A DNA stretch of 64,000 bases from Gordius sp. MW1 (GCA_964036665.1 OZ038526.1:26536001-26600000), one strand, 5' to 3'; shown: positions 1-11,463, numbered from the stretch's first letter. Made by a program: numbers and translations. Notes: a model not told the origin generated them from the sequence alone.

Positions 1-1095
1 GCTGGTTTTTCCCAGCGTGTTGTCAAGCTTAGTAATTGGTGTGTAAATTACGCCTAACCCTTTCAGTGTTAGGTGGATTTTTTTGATTCACCCTTGGCGT
101 TTGGCGCTTGTAAAAAACACCCAAAGGGCTTTTGGGTGAAATATTTTGGTCGATTTTGGCGTTTGGCGTTTTTGTTAAAAAACACCCAAAGGGTGTTGGG
201 TGAATTATTTTGGTTGGCGTTTGGCGTTTTTACAAAAAAACACTCTTAGCGTTTAAGTGAATTATTTTGGTAACCTTTTGGTTTGATATTGGTCGTATTA
301 GGTATTATCATTTTTAATTTAAAAAAATAAAATAAATTAAGAACTTTGCCCGCCTCCCTTTTTTGTCCCGTTGGTTTACCCCCTTATTTATTACTCTCTT
401 TCTCACCAGAGGGGAGGGGCGTGTTTTGCCCCCCCCCTTATTTTTTACCCTCTTTCTCAGCAGAGGAAAGGGGGGGGGGAGGTGTTTTGCCCCCCTTCCT
501 TATTTTTTACCCTCTTTCTCACCAGAGGGGAGGGGGGTGTTTTGCCCCCTCTTATTTTTACCCTCTTTCTCACCAGAGGGGAGGGGGGAGGGTGTTTTCC
601 CCCCCTTGTTTTGCCCCCTTATTTTTACCCTCTTTTATACTGGTGCCCCCCCCCCTTAAAATCAAACTCGCTTGATAATTTTATTTGATTAGTGATAGAG
701 AAAGAAGGGGAAAAAAGGAGGGGGGGGGGAAGTCCCCCTCCCCTGGATGAGAAAGAGAGTAAAATAAGGGGGGCAAACCAACGGGACAAAAAATGGAGGG
801 GGGCAAAGTTCTTAATTTATTTTATTTTTTTAAATTAAAAATGATAACGACCAAAACCAAACCAAAAGGTTACCAAAATAATTCACCTAAACGCTAAGAG
901 TGTTTTTTTGTAAAAACGCCTAATGCCAAAGGTCGACCAAAATATTTCACCCAAACACCCTTTGAGTGTTTTATACAAAAGTGCCAAACGCCAAGGGCGA
1001 ACCAAAAAAATTCACCTAACACTGAAAGGGTTTGGGTGAAAAAAACGCTAATCCTTGCTGGCGACCAATCTTAAACCTTGGTTTTTTACAACACT
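1..1095. mobile_element. Foldback (long-TIR) element, left tip cut by window edge
   Basis: Bases 1-340 and 815-1095 are imperfect reverse complements of each other. Both carry the alternating motifs GTGTTAGGTG, TTGGCGTTTGGCG and AAAACACCCAAAG, so the stretch can fold into a hairpin centred on the GC-rich core at 341-811. The right end reads ACAACACT and is followed by AGAGC. The left end lacks about 15 bp compared with the related element at 22884, so the window starts just inside it. No transposase is present; this is a non-autonomous element. The family is the same as at 22884-26613, where a 9-bp target duplication is visible. Confidence 0.75.
341..811. repeat. GC-rich palindromic module at the dyad centre of the foldback
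   Basis: Starts GAACTTTGCCC and ends GGGCAAAGTTC, with TTAA immediately outside on both sides (337-340, 812-815). Next inside are CCCGTTGGTTT and its complement AAACCAACGGG. The left half carries about five tandem units of roughly 55 bp (CTTTCTCACCAGAGGGG, a G run, TGTTTTGCC, a C run, TTATTTTTACCCT). Related modules lie at 11854, 26701 and 34125. The TTAA flanks suggest piggyBac-type insertion, but they lie in inverted arms and so do not prove a target duplication. ORFs here are low-complexity artefacts. Confidence 0.7.
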
Positions 1096-1210
1096 AGAGC
1101 ATATACTCAATCTGACTAATATCTTCACACTTCTATACGACACAATATGATCTTCACGCTTTTGAAAATAGGTGTTAAAAATCACTATGTCCTATTCTGG
1201 GATAATTATT

Positions 1211-3780
1211 GTTGTGGCTGCACATCTCTCCCATGCGCATCTTCCCATGCACTTCTTCCCATGCGCTTGTTCTCCCTCTCCCCCCTCTCTTTTCTAGATT
1301 CGCATGTTAACGCCATCTGCCTAGCAAGCGTGCATTAATGAGACCATTGTACCTTGCAAGTGAATCGATATTTTAGATATATGTGTACTCTCGCGCATTA
1401 TTATATATATATTTTTGGGGATATGTACAATTACCTTCGCGCGATGTGGGATCGAATATTCAGATAATTCGGTTATAATAAATAAATAAGGTAAGAGAAT
1501 TAATAAAGATATTTATTATCATTGGTCTCAGATAAAAATGATGCTCAAGTAATTAAAATTTGACTTAAAAGTTTTAAAATAAGAATGCTAATTATTTGTA
1601 TAGTTTTAATTTTATATTTTTGGATTAAAAGTTATCAAAAAATTTTAGGATTAAAATATAGTAAAAGGAACTATTTTGATAGTTATAATAACTTAAAATT
1701 TGGGGTAATAAGGGTATGGCAATAATTTTAAATCCGATTAATTAGTTCATAAGTCCCATTAGAATTGCGTGAAGGTAAACATTTCTTATTATGCATGTTT
1801 TATTCCTTCAATTTTTTCGCTTTTTTTTACATGAAATTCATTTAATATTTATGAACATAATTGACGCGCATGTGACCGTCAATCGCTGTCCGTCATTGCT
1901 CTTGATTGATCAGCTCAGTGCGATAATAGAGCGTCGAAGGTATGTAGTGCCAGTGCTGTGGGATGCTATTGCGATTCCGAAAAATTCTGTCGGCACCTGA
2001 TTGATGATCGGAATATGGCGGATGGACATTACGGCACGGTGGTATATAACGTTGTGCATGAATGTTGCCTGTACGCATTGTGGTCAATATGCACTGAAGG
2101 GTAAAGCCGGTGTATAGGAATGGTAGAGCCAAGCCTGAAGGAATTCTGGCGGTACAGAGCAGTGCGTACAACAATGATTCGGATATAAAGTTTAGTATTA
2201 TTGCATGCGCGCACGTGATCCCAGGTGCCAATTTATTTTCGGAGGCTTAATGCCTGTAATGACCTGTTTTTTTGGCTTTATGCCATATAACCTTTAAGTA
2301 GGTTGGATGAGGTCGAATTTTTGGGTGGCAAATATTTTTGCGGATTGCGCATGGTATTAATTGTTATAACCAAAGAACTACGCTACCAATTGTTATAACC
2401 AAGGAAACTACCAATTGTACTAACCAGATGATGAGACTACCTTTTATTGGTAACAAAAATGTTTAAATAATATAGGACGAATGTCCGTTATAATTTCGAT
2501 CAATCAATAATGAACAGGTAATAATGAAATATAAATGGGGCGATGGCCGTGAGTAATTATCCGTAAGTTTAATCGTCTACGGATCGGTGGAGGTATGGGC
2601 TCGTAGGACTTTTTGGAGCTTGATCGATAAACACCCTTACTACACCGAGGAAAGAGAAATATACATGATTAAAATGCAGTGTACAATCCAGCCTTATAAC
2701 ACAGTCGATGCGCCGCTCAATTTGAATGAGGGATGCCGACCGTTCGACGTCTGCATCATATTAGTGCACGTCTATTTACATAACCAAAATACATTAAATT
2801 TTATTCACACGCTTACATTAGCGTAGGCGCGTGAAAATTAAGTTATCTAACAGCTATAAAAATAACTAAACTAATTTGAATAGGCACCAACTACCACATT
2901 AATATAATTGGTTTGTTACCGTAACGTCGCAAGTGGTTCGATGAGAGGTAATACCATCGTAGTCAGGTCCAAAGACCGTTATGGAGTTTATAGCTCCCAG
3001 GTGATTATGGTAGGCGGAGTTGCATTTTTTGCGAGATACGCCTGATGACAATATTTTTACACTAGTTGATGTCGCTGGTGCCCGTGTCGGCGCCGATAGG
3101 TGATGTGTTATAAAGCGACGTCACCGATAATTTAACGGAAATATCCTTACTCTTATGGTCGAGAGGCTAGCAGCTTTTATTGAGGAGCGGCCTGAACGAC
3201 TTAGGGTGGCGAAGATGTTTCTGTCTCGCTTTCGTGGGGGAAAACATGGAAATTTCTTTCGTTGCGTAAAACGAAAACATTGGGGTAGAGTATCCTGAAC
3301 CCAACGACGCTCAGATATACGTGGTATAATCGTTAGCCATCGATGTGCCGTTACATTACAACAACCCCCCCCCCCCGAAAAGACCAATTGAAAGACCAAG
3401 CCAGATAGGCAGTTCGATACGTACGCCCGAACAAAGGACAAGAGAAAAATGTATGCTGTCAGAAACTCAGGTCCGACGATCGTGCTAAGAGAGGTCAACA
3501 CTTGGGACGCAGGTTATCTTGATGGGTATGGTGTTGTGCCTGCGCATCTCTCCCATGCGTATCTTCCCATGCGCTTGTTCCCCCTCTCCCCCCTTCTCTT
3601 TTTTAGATGCGCGTGCTAACGCCATCTGCGCTAGCAAGGTGCATTAATGAGATCATTATACCTTACAACACAATCGATATTTTAGATATATGTAAACTCT
3701 CGCGCATTATAGTATATATATTTGCGGGGATATGTATAATTACCTTTGCGCAATGTGGAATTTTGGGCATTATCATGAAT
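1211..3780. repeat. Pair of about 250-bp direct repeats with unrecognised sequence between
   Basis: About 1211-1463 and 3533-3778 are direct repeats of roughly 80 percent identity. Both run from TGTTGTG through CATCTCTCCCATGCG, a CT-rich block, AACGCCATCTGC and GATATTTTAGATATATGT to a shared AATTACCTT segment near the end. The 2.1 kb between them has no protein I recognise; open stretches at 2587-2826 (+) and 3145-3290 (+) are weakly coding-like. The arrangement would fit an old, degraded LTR element, but I see no pol motifs and no clear target duplication. Two copies of a dispersed repeat would explain it equally well. Confidence 0.4.
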
Positions 3781-3979
3781 ATAAATGTGTAGTTCTAATT
3801 CATATATAAATTAATAAGGTAAAAGTTTAAAAATGATTTTCCTAAATAGTTATTAATTAATTCGTTTTTATATCAATTAGTGTTTAGCTTTTTATCAATA
3901 ACAAAGAGTGGTTAAATAATAATGTAAAAATTGATATTAATAAAAGTAATTTTATTTAAAGCAATAAAACGAAAATATT

Positions 3980-4695
3980 ACACTTATATAAGTTTCCCCC
4001 TTCTTTGTTCTTCAGACCACTCCCGTAGGATCCATAACTTTGTTCATACCCGAGGCGATCTTTCCCTACGCAGGCGTTGAAGTCAGCTCCGGCTTTTCTC
4101 TATCTTGTATCTCCTTTTCCAATGAATCGACAAATATGTCTTTTGCTGATCCCATACACCCAATTTGGGGAGCATACGCGCATATAACGGTTAAGAGGCC
4201 CCTTGATTTGCAATCTGAACCTACATTAACCAGTGGATCAACGCTTGACTTCCACCACCTTGTCCTTGAACGTTTCGCTAAGAAAGATACCAATTTCGTT
4301 TATAAGATTTGATGACCCGCTTTAATATAACTTGTGTGCCTCTCCTGACTCCTAAGCTTTGGATCCGTTCCACTCGTATCTTGTAGGCAAGCAATGAGTA
4401 TCTTTCTTCTTTTTAAACTTTGATGCTCTTTTCCTTCAACGTTCCCACAGCACGTTATTAGCGTTTTTTTCGCAACTAATTTCCATATATGCCTTCGTTA
4501 TGAGTAGGGCAGTAACCCTGTATCTCACATTCGGGGTATGCAGTACGTGTCGTTTGTGGAGAATGGCCCTTTCTGTTAAGAATTTTGTTTGAGACTATTT
4601 GATTTTGGGGTTGGTTTTTATAGCCGGTTTTCGACCTGACGCCATCCTTCTTCTTATTGCACACCGACTTGGGACCGTCGTAGGTAGTAGTGCTA
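3980..4695 (-). mobile_element. RTE-type LINE fragment: 5' end and endonuclease piece
   Basis: On the minus strand, 4690-4600 matches the start of the LINE at 53319 (ACCTACGACGGTCCCAAGTC, then ACCGGCTATAAAAAC). Further along, about 4290-3990 encodes pieces of an APE-type endonuclease: ICAYAPQIGCM in one frame and GADFNACVGKDRLGYEQ in another, the family's G-D-F-N catalytic block. At least two frame changes and several stops separate the pieces, and no reverse transcriptase remains. The piece near 4200 parallels the endonuclease segment at 55230-55390. It is a dead, 3'-truncated copy. Confidence 0.65.
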
Positions 4696-5686
4696 TGCAA
4701 TTTATGGGCTCATTTTTTGTTGTCCGTCCGTCCGTCCGTCGTCCACCGAGTTATTTGCCCCAGACTTCTGACCTGGAGGTTCGAGTTCAAGCCCAGGAGA
4801 GGACGAATTTTTTTTTTAAATAAATTAATATATTGTTCTTGTTAATACCATTGATAATATGACTTTTTGACCGTCCGCTGGTTCCTGACCAATGAAAAAA
4901 AATGACCATTGGCCAAATTGTGAATCGAATTTAATTGTTTTTTTTTGTTTTTGAATTGGAATATTAGGTTAACATTGATAATTACCCTATGCCCTCCTCT
5001 ACAAGGGCCATGCCTCTACTGATGTGGGTTCGAATCCCGGCGAACGTTGTGAATTGCTGGTTCGAATCCCGGACAGGGCAAAAAAAAAAATTTTAAATTA
5101 AATTAATATATCGTTCTTGTTAATACCATTGATAATATGACTTTTTGACCTTCCGCTGGCTCCCGACCAATGAAAAAAATGACGATTGGCCAAATTGTGA
5201 ATCGAATTTTTTTTTCGTTTTTGAATTGAATATTAGGTTAACATTGATAATTACCCTATGCCCTCCCCTACAAAAGCCTATGCCTCTACTGATATGGGTC
5301 CCTGTGCCGCCTATGCCTCTATTAATGTGGGTTCGAATCCCGGAGAGGGCAAAATTTTTATTTTTTTTAAATTAAATTAATATATTGTTCTTGTTAATAC
5401 CATTGATAATATGACTTTTTGACCGTGCCCTGGCTACTGACTAATGGAAAAAATGACCATTGGCCAAAATGTGAATCGAAATTATTTTTTTCGTTTTTTT
5501 TTGACTCGTATGTATTTATAGACCGTCTCTTGGTACTGACCAATAAAAAAAATGACCATTGGCCAAATTGTTTTTAAGTAAAGGCTAAAATTTCAAAATG
5601 CTACTCCCAAAATCATTATAAAATACTGAACCAAATTCTTGAATATTTGATGATCAAAAAACGCCTATTGCTGAAGTGTTTTAAGT

Positions 5687-5935
5687 CAGTGGTTTTTAAC
5701 CTTATTATACACGCGGCCCCCCCCCCAAAATATTTTATAATTTTTTTGCGGCCCCCCATTTTTTTATAATAATTTATATTTGTTAAATTATCTATAATAT
5801 ATTGATTTTCTATTATTGTTTCATTTTATTATATAATAAACATAAAACACAACTTTATTATTTCATTATCTATATAAATAACATAAAAACTTCTACCATT
5901 CAAAAAATTATTTTCATTATAAATAAAAGTTACAC
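5687..5935 (+). mobile_element. hAT left-end fragment (CAGTGGTT family)
   Basis: Starts CAGTGGTTTTTAACCTTATT and continues ATACACGCGGCCCC with a second GCGGCCCCCC block. It matches the left 220 bp of the complete hAT at 38317-39047, including the AT-rich TATTGATTTTCTATTATT segment. The right end is missing and the sequence runs into tRNA-like SINE sequence near 5940, so it is a truncated copy inside the SINE array. Confidence 0.7.
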
Positions 5936-5946
5936 AGATTTTTTTA

Positions 5947-6022
5947 ATACCAGCAGGGTGTGAGTGGTTATAGCGAACGGCTTGTAAACAGGAGGCAAAC
6001 AATTCGAATCCCGGAGAGGACA
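5947..6022 (+). repeat. tRNA-like head of a SINE
   Basis: The stretch reads like a degenerate tRNA: an A-box-like TGTGAGTGGTTATAGCG, an anticodon-loop-like CTTGTAA (which would read Thr UGU), and a B box ATTCGAATCCCGG, closing with AGAGGAC. The stem pairing is too poor for a working tRNA. It is best read as the pol III promoter head of a SINE belonging to the surrounding array. Confidence 0.45.
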
Positions 6023-6199
6023 AATTTTATTTCCTTTTTTTTAAATTAAATTAATATTTTGTTCTAGTTAATACCATTAATAAAATGACTTTTTGACCGT
6101 CCGTTGGCTCCTGACCAATGAAAAAAAATGACCATTGGCCAAATAAAATTTTTTTCCGTTTTTGAATTGGTATATTAGGTTAACATTTATAATTATCCT

Positions 6200-6510
6200 A
6201 TGCCCTCTTCTAGAAGCCTATGCCTTTACTGGTATGGGTCCCTGTGCCCCTACAAGAGCCTATGCCTCTACTGATGTGGGTTCGAATCCCGGAGAGGGCA
6301 AATTTTTTTTTGATTAGAAGGAAAATTTGTATAAATAATTAACTAATCATTTTGCATTTATTACCCCCCTATAGGCATTCTCGCCCCTTCCCACCTTTCT
6401 CGCCCATAAATTGCATAGCAAATATGCTACGTTTATACGGAGTATAGATGAGTTTCGTTCCTTCTTCCCTTCCTTCCCCCCTCCCCCTTCCCACGAGGGC
6501 CGAAGGCCCG
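6200..6510 (+). repeat. Dispersed repeat, inverted copy at 35535-35870
   Basis: The SINE tail (6200-6300) is followed by about 200 bp containing TACCCCCCTATAGGCATTC, CCCACCTTTCTCGCCC and CCACGAGGGCCGAAGGCC. The same sequence in the same order occurs on the minus strand at 35870-35535. The two copies are therefore one composite repeat in opposite orientations, 29 kb apart. Confidence 0.7.
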
Positions 6511-6518
6511 AGTTTTAT

Positions 6519-6992
6519 CAACAAAATCTTATATATATAAATGAAACTATGAGTGTGTGTATATATGCCGCCACCAATTTAGGAAGACAAACTGACCGAT
6601 TTGACTCAAAATTTCACAGTTTATTCCTGACACTCCTGAGCATTTTTTAAGATTTGTTTGAGCCAAATCGGTCTAGTAGTTTTTGAGAACGGTTTAGTGC
6701 CTGATTCTCAACTATTTTGGAAAACTACCAGACCGATTTGGCTCAAAATTTCACAGTTTATTACTGACACTCGGAGCATGTTTTAAAATTTGTTCGAGCC
6801 AGATCGGTCCAGTAGTTTTTGAGTATTGGTACGCGTTGCACTGTATACGGAAATAGAACAATAGAAGTAGAACATATAGACATCAAACTTTATTTTTTCA
6901 ATAACCGCTTTATCATCATATATGCCCTAAAATTCCAACATAATTTAATACACCCGTGTAAATGGCAAAACAACGTTTGCCGGGTTCATCTA
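6519..6992 (+). mobile_element. Helitron-like non-autonomous element (tentative)
   Basis: Begins ATCTTATATATATAAATGAA, contains duplicated stretches GACCGATTTGACTCAAAATT and GAGCCAAATCGGTCTAGTAG, then GTACGCGTTGCACTG, and ends AACGTTTGCCGGGTTCATCTAG before T. From memory of Helitron families, a TC-type 5' tip followed by an AT stretch and a GCCGGGT...CTAG/T 3' tip are characteristic. I see no target duplication (none is expected) and no Rep/helicase coding. The internal repeats are inverted and direct copies of one another. Confidence 0.45.
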
Positions 6993-7025
6993 GTTTGATT
7001 AAAGGCTTATTAGGTGTATGTCTTA

Positions 7026-7355
7026 GGGCCTGTCTTAATATCGGTTAATCGCGCGAATTTATCTTTGTCTAAATATCCTATTCAATTGCATGGGTCAAAC
7101 TCGGTTGTAATTATTAATATTTTCTTTTTTGATAGTTAAAAACGTTTTTTTGTTTATTTCAACTCTTGAGTTTGGATAAACAGTTAAAAACATAGAACAT
7201 TTAAGCTTAGGAAATATTTTGCATCTTACAAAATCGCTGTTATGTTATGCGTCTGAAATATAAATCTCATGTGAATTTGAAGTTAAGACACGGCTTAGTT
7301 ATAACCCGTACAACGATATTTTTTGCCCAGCAAATTCCGATATTAAGACAAGCCC
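7026..7355. mobile_element. PIF/Harbinger-type MITE
   Basis: The terminal inverted repeats are GGGCCTGTCTTAATATCGG on the left and its complement with one mismatch on the right (CCGATATTAAGACAAGCCC). The flanks are TTA on both sides (7023-7025 and 7356-7358), the 3-bp duplication typical of PIF/Harbinger. The 330-bp body has no ORF, so it is non-autonomous. Confidence 0.85.
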
Positions 7356-7358
7356 TTA

Positions 7359-8102
7359 GTCAAAATATACAAATTAAGCTGCATATTTCGAAGGAAATTT
7401 AAAAAAAGAGCCTTTTATTTGAGCAAAAAGCAAAAAACTACATATTCAAAAGCCTGAGTGGTATATTTAATATAATACCCCAATAGTGATTTAAGCTGGG
7501 TCAAAGTAATTTAAATTTTGCTCCCTAATTCTATTTCAAGAAAACGATTTATGAACAAATTAGAACATTGCCTTTAGATATGTTAAAAATTATATTATTC
7601 GAATAACTTTTAACAATGAATTCAAATATTTTACAAATGACAAAGCTAAATTTAATATTATCTTTAAGTTTAAAACAAACTTTTTACGGGGTAAATTCAT
7701 TAATAGCATATACATAATTTAGCTTGTTGTTTTAAACCTAGGTGAGAATCAATATAATTTTGGATTGACGAATTTAAATAATTGGATATTGAAATCAATA
7801 AAATCCTTTTAAGTGAGCGAATATCCTATTTTTTTGGCATGTAACCACTAGGCTTTTGTCTATGACAATTAATAATTATTTCGGTCAAGTATTATGTCAA
7901 TTAATTGCTGGGACAATACATAGCCTGTATCTGCCAACTTGTATATTCTAATTGGTAAAGGAGGAGTATAATTAGCCTAATAATTTAAACTTAAATTATT
8001 TTATATAAATTGGAATTCAGATCTTGAAAATGCGTAAGTTTATATAATCGACCGAAACGCTTATCTTTATTGCATAAAACCAATTTTTCTAGCCACTTTA
8101 TA
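7359..8102. other. AT-rich intergenic DNA upstream of the receptor gene
   Basis: Mostly A/T with no ORF, no recognisable repeat ends and no clear core promoter. It should contain the 5' control region of the receptor gene that starts near 8103, but I cannot point to a specific site. Confidence 0.5.
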
Positions 8103-9337
8103 ATGTTTGCTAATAATTTATTTGTATTAAAAATTAATCTTATATGTATTAAGCATTGTCTTCCTAAAATTTAATAGCTTATAATAGTTCCGCCGGAGAT
8201 GTATGTGAACAAGGAGAAGCTACCCCCATAAATGCCTCGTATGTTTTGGAAATCATAGTTACACCCATTTTATTGTTTTGGGGTATATTAGGAAACTTTT
8301 TAGCTATTTACTTCGCGATTAAAATTAAACGCAATAGCCTCTATTATTCAACAATCAAAAGCATAGCCATCCTGAATTTGCTAACTTGCCTAGTCAATAT
8401 ATTTTTCACGGGGGAATCCATCAGGAATATCATTCAATGGACCGAGTATTCAGCCAATTTTTATTGGCTCTATTTTCACGGCCATTTTTCACTTATTTTA
8501 TTTAACGGAATATTCGCGGCTACTCTTTACACCGTCTGCCTAAATTTTTGGGATCGCTTTATGCTTCTGCATAAGCCAATGCGAACTATGGATTCTCGCA
8601 CAAAGCAAGTTTTAAAGTACTTGCCGATAGCTTTCGTAATTATATGCTTAGCCCTAAATGCTTCAAACTATTACTGGAAAACACTTTTACCCTGTCGCTA
8701 CGTAAACTCAACCTCAAACCAAAGCACCCGGGTGGAAAGACTAGATAGAGTTATGTATAGGATAAAAAGGGTTCATGACATACAAACTCTAAAACAATAT
8801 GACGTGTTCAGGGCGGTTGCAACAACCATCGTACCTGGATTTGCAATTTTGTGCCTTGGCCTGGGCATCAGTTATTACGTAGTTCATTTTCAAATCAAGC
8901 AGAGACGACAAATACAAAGCTCGAATCAATCGAGTTTTATGGTTAAATCAAATATCAATCACCTCCAAGTATCGACAACTATGCAGAAGTCTACGTTGAA
9001 CATGCCCGCCACTGCCAAAAACAAATTGAAGAAAAAAATATTGGCCAGAAATTTATCCGTCATCCTTTACTTCATCTTTTATTGCCTTTGCGAAGCTCCA
9101 AACATAATTATAACGATGCCCGGCAATACCGTTACGTCCGATACAGTCATTGAATTTTCTAATATGGCCGAAGTTGTGTTCGTCACTTTAAACATTTACA
9201 TATATATGCTGGTAGATAAAAACTTCAATAAGCAATTTCGCCTATTAATTTTGAAGGTTTCTTGTGGAAAAATAACAATGGGCAGTAATACCACATCTGT
9301 TATGTCCGAATTCAATACTTCAAATTTAATGCTATAA
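8103..9337 (+). CDS. Class A (rhodopsin-like) GPCR, probably peptide-type, two-exon model
   Basis: A seven-transmembrane receptor that would sit in the plasma membrane and signal through G proteins. The long open frame has no in-frame ATG before TM1. A spliced start solves this: ATG at 8103, exon 1 8103-8145, a 32-bp intron 8146-8177 (GTATTAAG...TTTAATAG), exon 2 8178-9337, giving 400 residues with an extracellular N-terminus carrying two N-glycosylation sites (N17, N33). TM1 has the G-N pair (53-54). TM3 ends W-D-R-F (139-142), a variant of the DRY motif. TM6 has C-L-C-E-A-P. TM7 reads L-N-I-Y-I-Y in place of N-P-x-x-Y. A cysteine follows TM4 in the second extracellular loop, and the third loop is basic. 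These replacements resemble FMRFamide-receptor-like lineages, but the ligand is unknown. The frame is intact. The exon 1 and intron model is my inference. Confidence 0.8.
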
Positions 9338-11463
9338 ATTACTAATACCTTATCATTTCACATAACTCCTATTACTTTGTTTATTGTTGTTTTGACATGA
9401 ATCATCAATGTTAATATAAAGTGTAACTTTCAATTGCTATAAAATACACAAACTTAAAATATAATTCAATATTTATGGAGCGGGCCGTTTTAAGGAGGTC
9501 GGCCTCCCCCGAGCCGTCCGTAGTTTTTTTGTGCACTTCAGGCCCGCCTGTACTTTCCTTGTAAAATACGTTCAAGCCCACCCAAGCGAGTCCGTTTTTT
9601 TAATTGGCCCGTAATCCCGGCTTATTTTAAAATTAAAAGTTTAGGCAACATTTATTGCGATTTTACCGTTTTTTAAAGATATTCCAATTAAATCGGTGGA
9701 TTATTTATGAAGCCTTTATATTATTCTCCAAATGTTGTGGTTTTTCCAACATGACATTTTAAATATCATTTCCTAATTGGGGTTGTAAAGTAGATTTGGG
9801 GCTATTATTTATAAAATTATAAATATCTTTGTGTATTTAAATGTCCACGTGTCCATACATGGGCACACAGTTCTAGGTGCAAATTTTATTTATGGAAATT
9901 GGCAAAAGTCAATTATAATAAAAAAAACCTACAATATTAGCATTTTATACATCTGAGTTTTGAACTGCATTACTTTATTAGTTTTAAATAAAGAAGTTGC
10001 CTTAAAAAGTTATGTAAAAGTGAAGTCATATACTAGGAAATAAAATATAGACAAATTATTTGAAATTAATATAGCAAGAAATGCAACATGAATGACTGTG
10101 AAAGGTGAGAATGTTCCTAAATAAGTACCTTTATTTAATTTATTAAAAAAGCACCATTTCCATTTTCATATAGGGGTCAAGCTCAAGCCATCGAATTATA
10201 TTTTGTAACCAAAATTTTTTGAAATACTAAGAATTTTTATAAAATTATCTACGCCCGTTTGTGATCAGTTCAAAATCAATATGATTTCCATGATGGTTTA
10301 CAGAGTTTTAAGTTCCTTCGAGTCCGTATTGATATTTATTCCCCCCCCCCTGTCCGTTACTAAACTCGATTTCCCCGCCCGAGCGCATTTTGTTAAATTA
10401 TTTTCCTTAACCGCCCATGGCCCGGGCCTACCCCTGGTTTATAATATTTACATAGATACTCTAAAATGTAATACAACGTTATAATGTTGTAAAACGGCGG
10501 GAACAGACCAAAGGTTAAAAATCATTGGTCTGTTTATGTTTAGACGACTAAACCCAAAAGTCGACCAAACAAAACCCAGCCGGGAGAGTGACACTTTGTT
10601 ATTAATTGCAATTTCTAAGTTAAAATGTGATTCTTCTAACGTGTTTTGACATGCACTAGCTCGATGCTACTAAAAATGTATTTGTTAATTGCTATATAAA
10701 TGAGACAATTTTATAATATAATTCCATTTTTTGTGATAAAAATTATAGATGTTACACGTCAACGATTTCATAATAAAACAGGTTTGGGCCAAAATTTTGT
10801 GATGACAATGTGTTTTGTAAAGCAATTTTTGGCTTAAATGTAATTTTTGTAATTCTATTGTTGCCCCTTAAATTTTGATTTAAATTTTAATGTTTAGCTT
10901 TAAATAAATGATACAAATAGTATTTTCACTTATCCTAGGTGGCTATAACTTAGAAGCAATTCCTTCCACATGTCAAGTTAACTTTAACTAAAGTCTTATA
11001 ATATTATGACCTAAAATGTGATGTTTCAAGTAGAGTTATCGCTATATAATTTTATTTTAAACTATTATATGTTTAGAGTAGCGATATGCTTAATGCGCCA
11101 TCAGGGTCATTTAAGAGCCTCAGAGATGTTCATGTACTTACATTTAAATATTAAAAGAATAATTGAAATATTATAACGTCAACCACACTAATGATTGGTT
11201 CAATTGGTTTCTCATAATTTTTAGACCCTTTTTTATTGGCGCAAGACTATCTTAAAACCTGAATTATTATGTCATTTCTATTATATTCAATGTCTATTGT
11301 CTTCTAATTGACGATTAATTTAATTGTAAAATATGTATAGTCATTATAATGCTATAAAAAATTTAAATATGAAAATTTTTCTATATATACGTGACCTTAA
11401 TCATGATAAAGATTTTAAAATGGAAATGTTCATAGTCATAGGTTTATTGTGCTAAAGCAACGC
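9338..11463. other. AT-rich intergenic DNA with a GGCCCG-rich hAT end
   Basis: No gene seen. 9475-9660 contains GGAGCGGGCCG, TTTTGTGCACTTCAGGCCC and further GGCCC/AAGCCC repeats, resembling sub-terminal repeats of a hAT family whose other fragments lie at 56385-56630 and 59890-59945. The rest (9660-11460) is A/T-rich with scattered homopolymer runs. 10495-10580 carries TGTTGTAAAACGGCGGG, slightly like the foldback TIR. Confidence 0.45.

Larger units (their letters stand above)
4738..6308 (+). repeat. Head-to-tail array of tRNA-related SINE units
   Basis: About four units of roughly 270 bp follow each other (near 4808-5085, 5089-5350, 5358-6022 with an insertion, and 6030-6305). Each contains TTGTTCTTGTTAATACC, CTGACCAATG, TGACCATTGGCCAAA, TATGCCTCTACTGATGTGG and ends GGTTCGAATCCCGGA followed by an A/T-rich tail. 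GGTTCGAATCC is a good pol III B box (tRNA T-arm). The first block, 4738-4812, also reads like the 3' half of a tRNA (CTGACCTGGAGGTTCGAGTTC). The repeated order suggests tandem spread or repeated insertion into the A/T tail. An inverted copy of the last part is at 35745-35870. Confidence 0.6.

Noticed and set aside
346-688. Three overlapping frames of about 100 codons in the first kilobase
   Set aside because: Same low-complexity GC module; overlapping in all three plus frames.
337-815. TTAA flanks of the GC modules as proof of piggyBac transposition
   Set aside because: The flanks lie in inverted arms, so identical flanks are expected from symmetry alone; kept only as a hypothesis.
1893-2231. 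112-codon minus frame
   Set aside because: No family resemblance and overlapped by another frame at 2029-2214; no splice or start context that supports it.
5947-6022. Functional tRNA-Thr gene
   Set aside because: A and B boxes are readable but the acceptor and anticodon stems do not pair well; the SINE array context explains it.
8246-8248. TTG as start of the receptor
   Set aside because: Animal nuclear genes rarely use TTG, and the frame continues upstream; a spliced ATG at 8103 explains it better.
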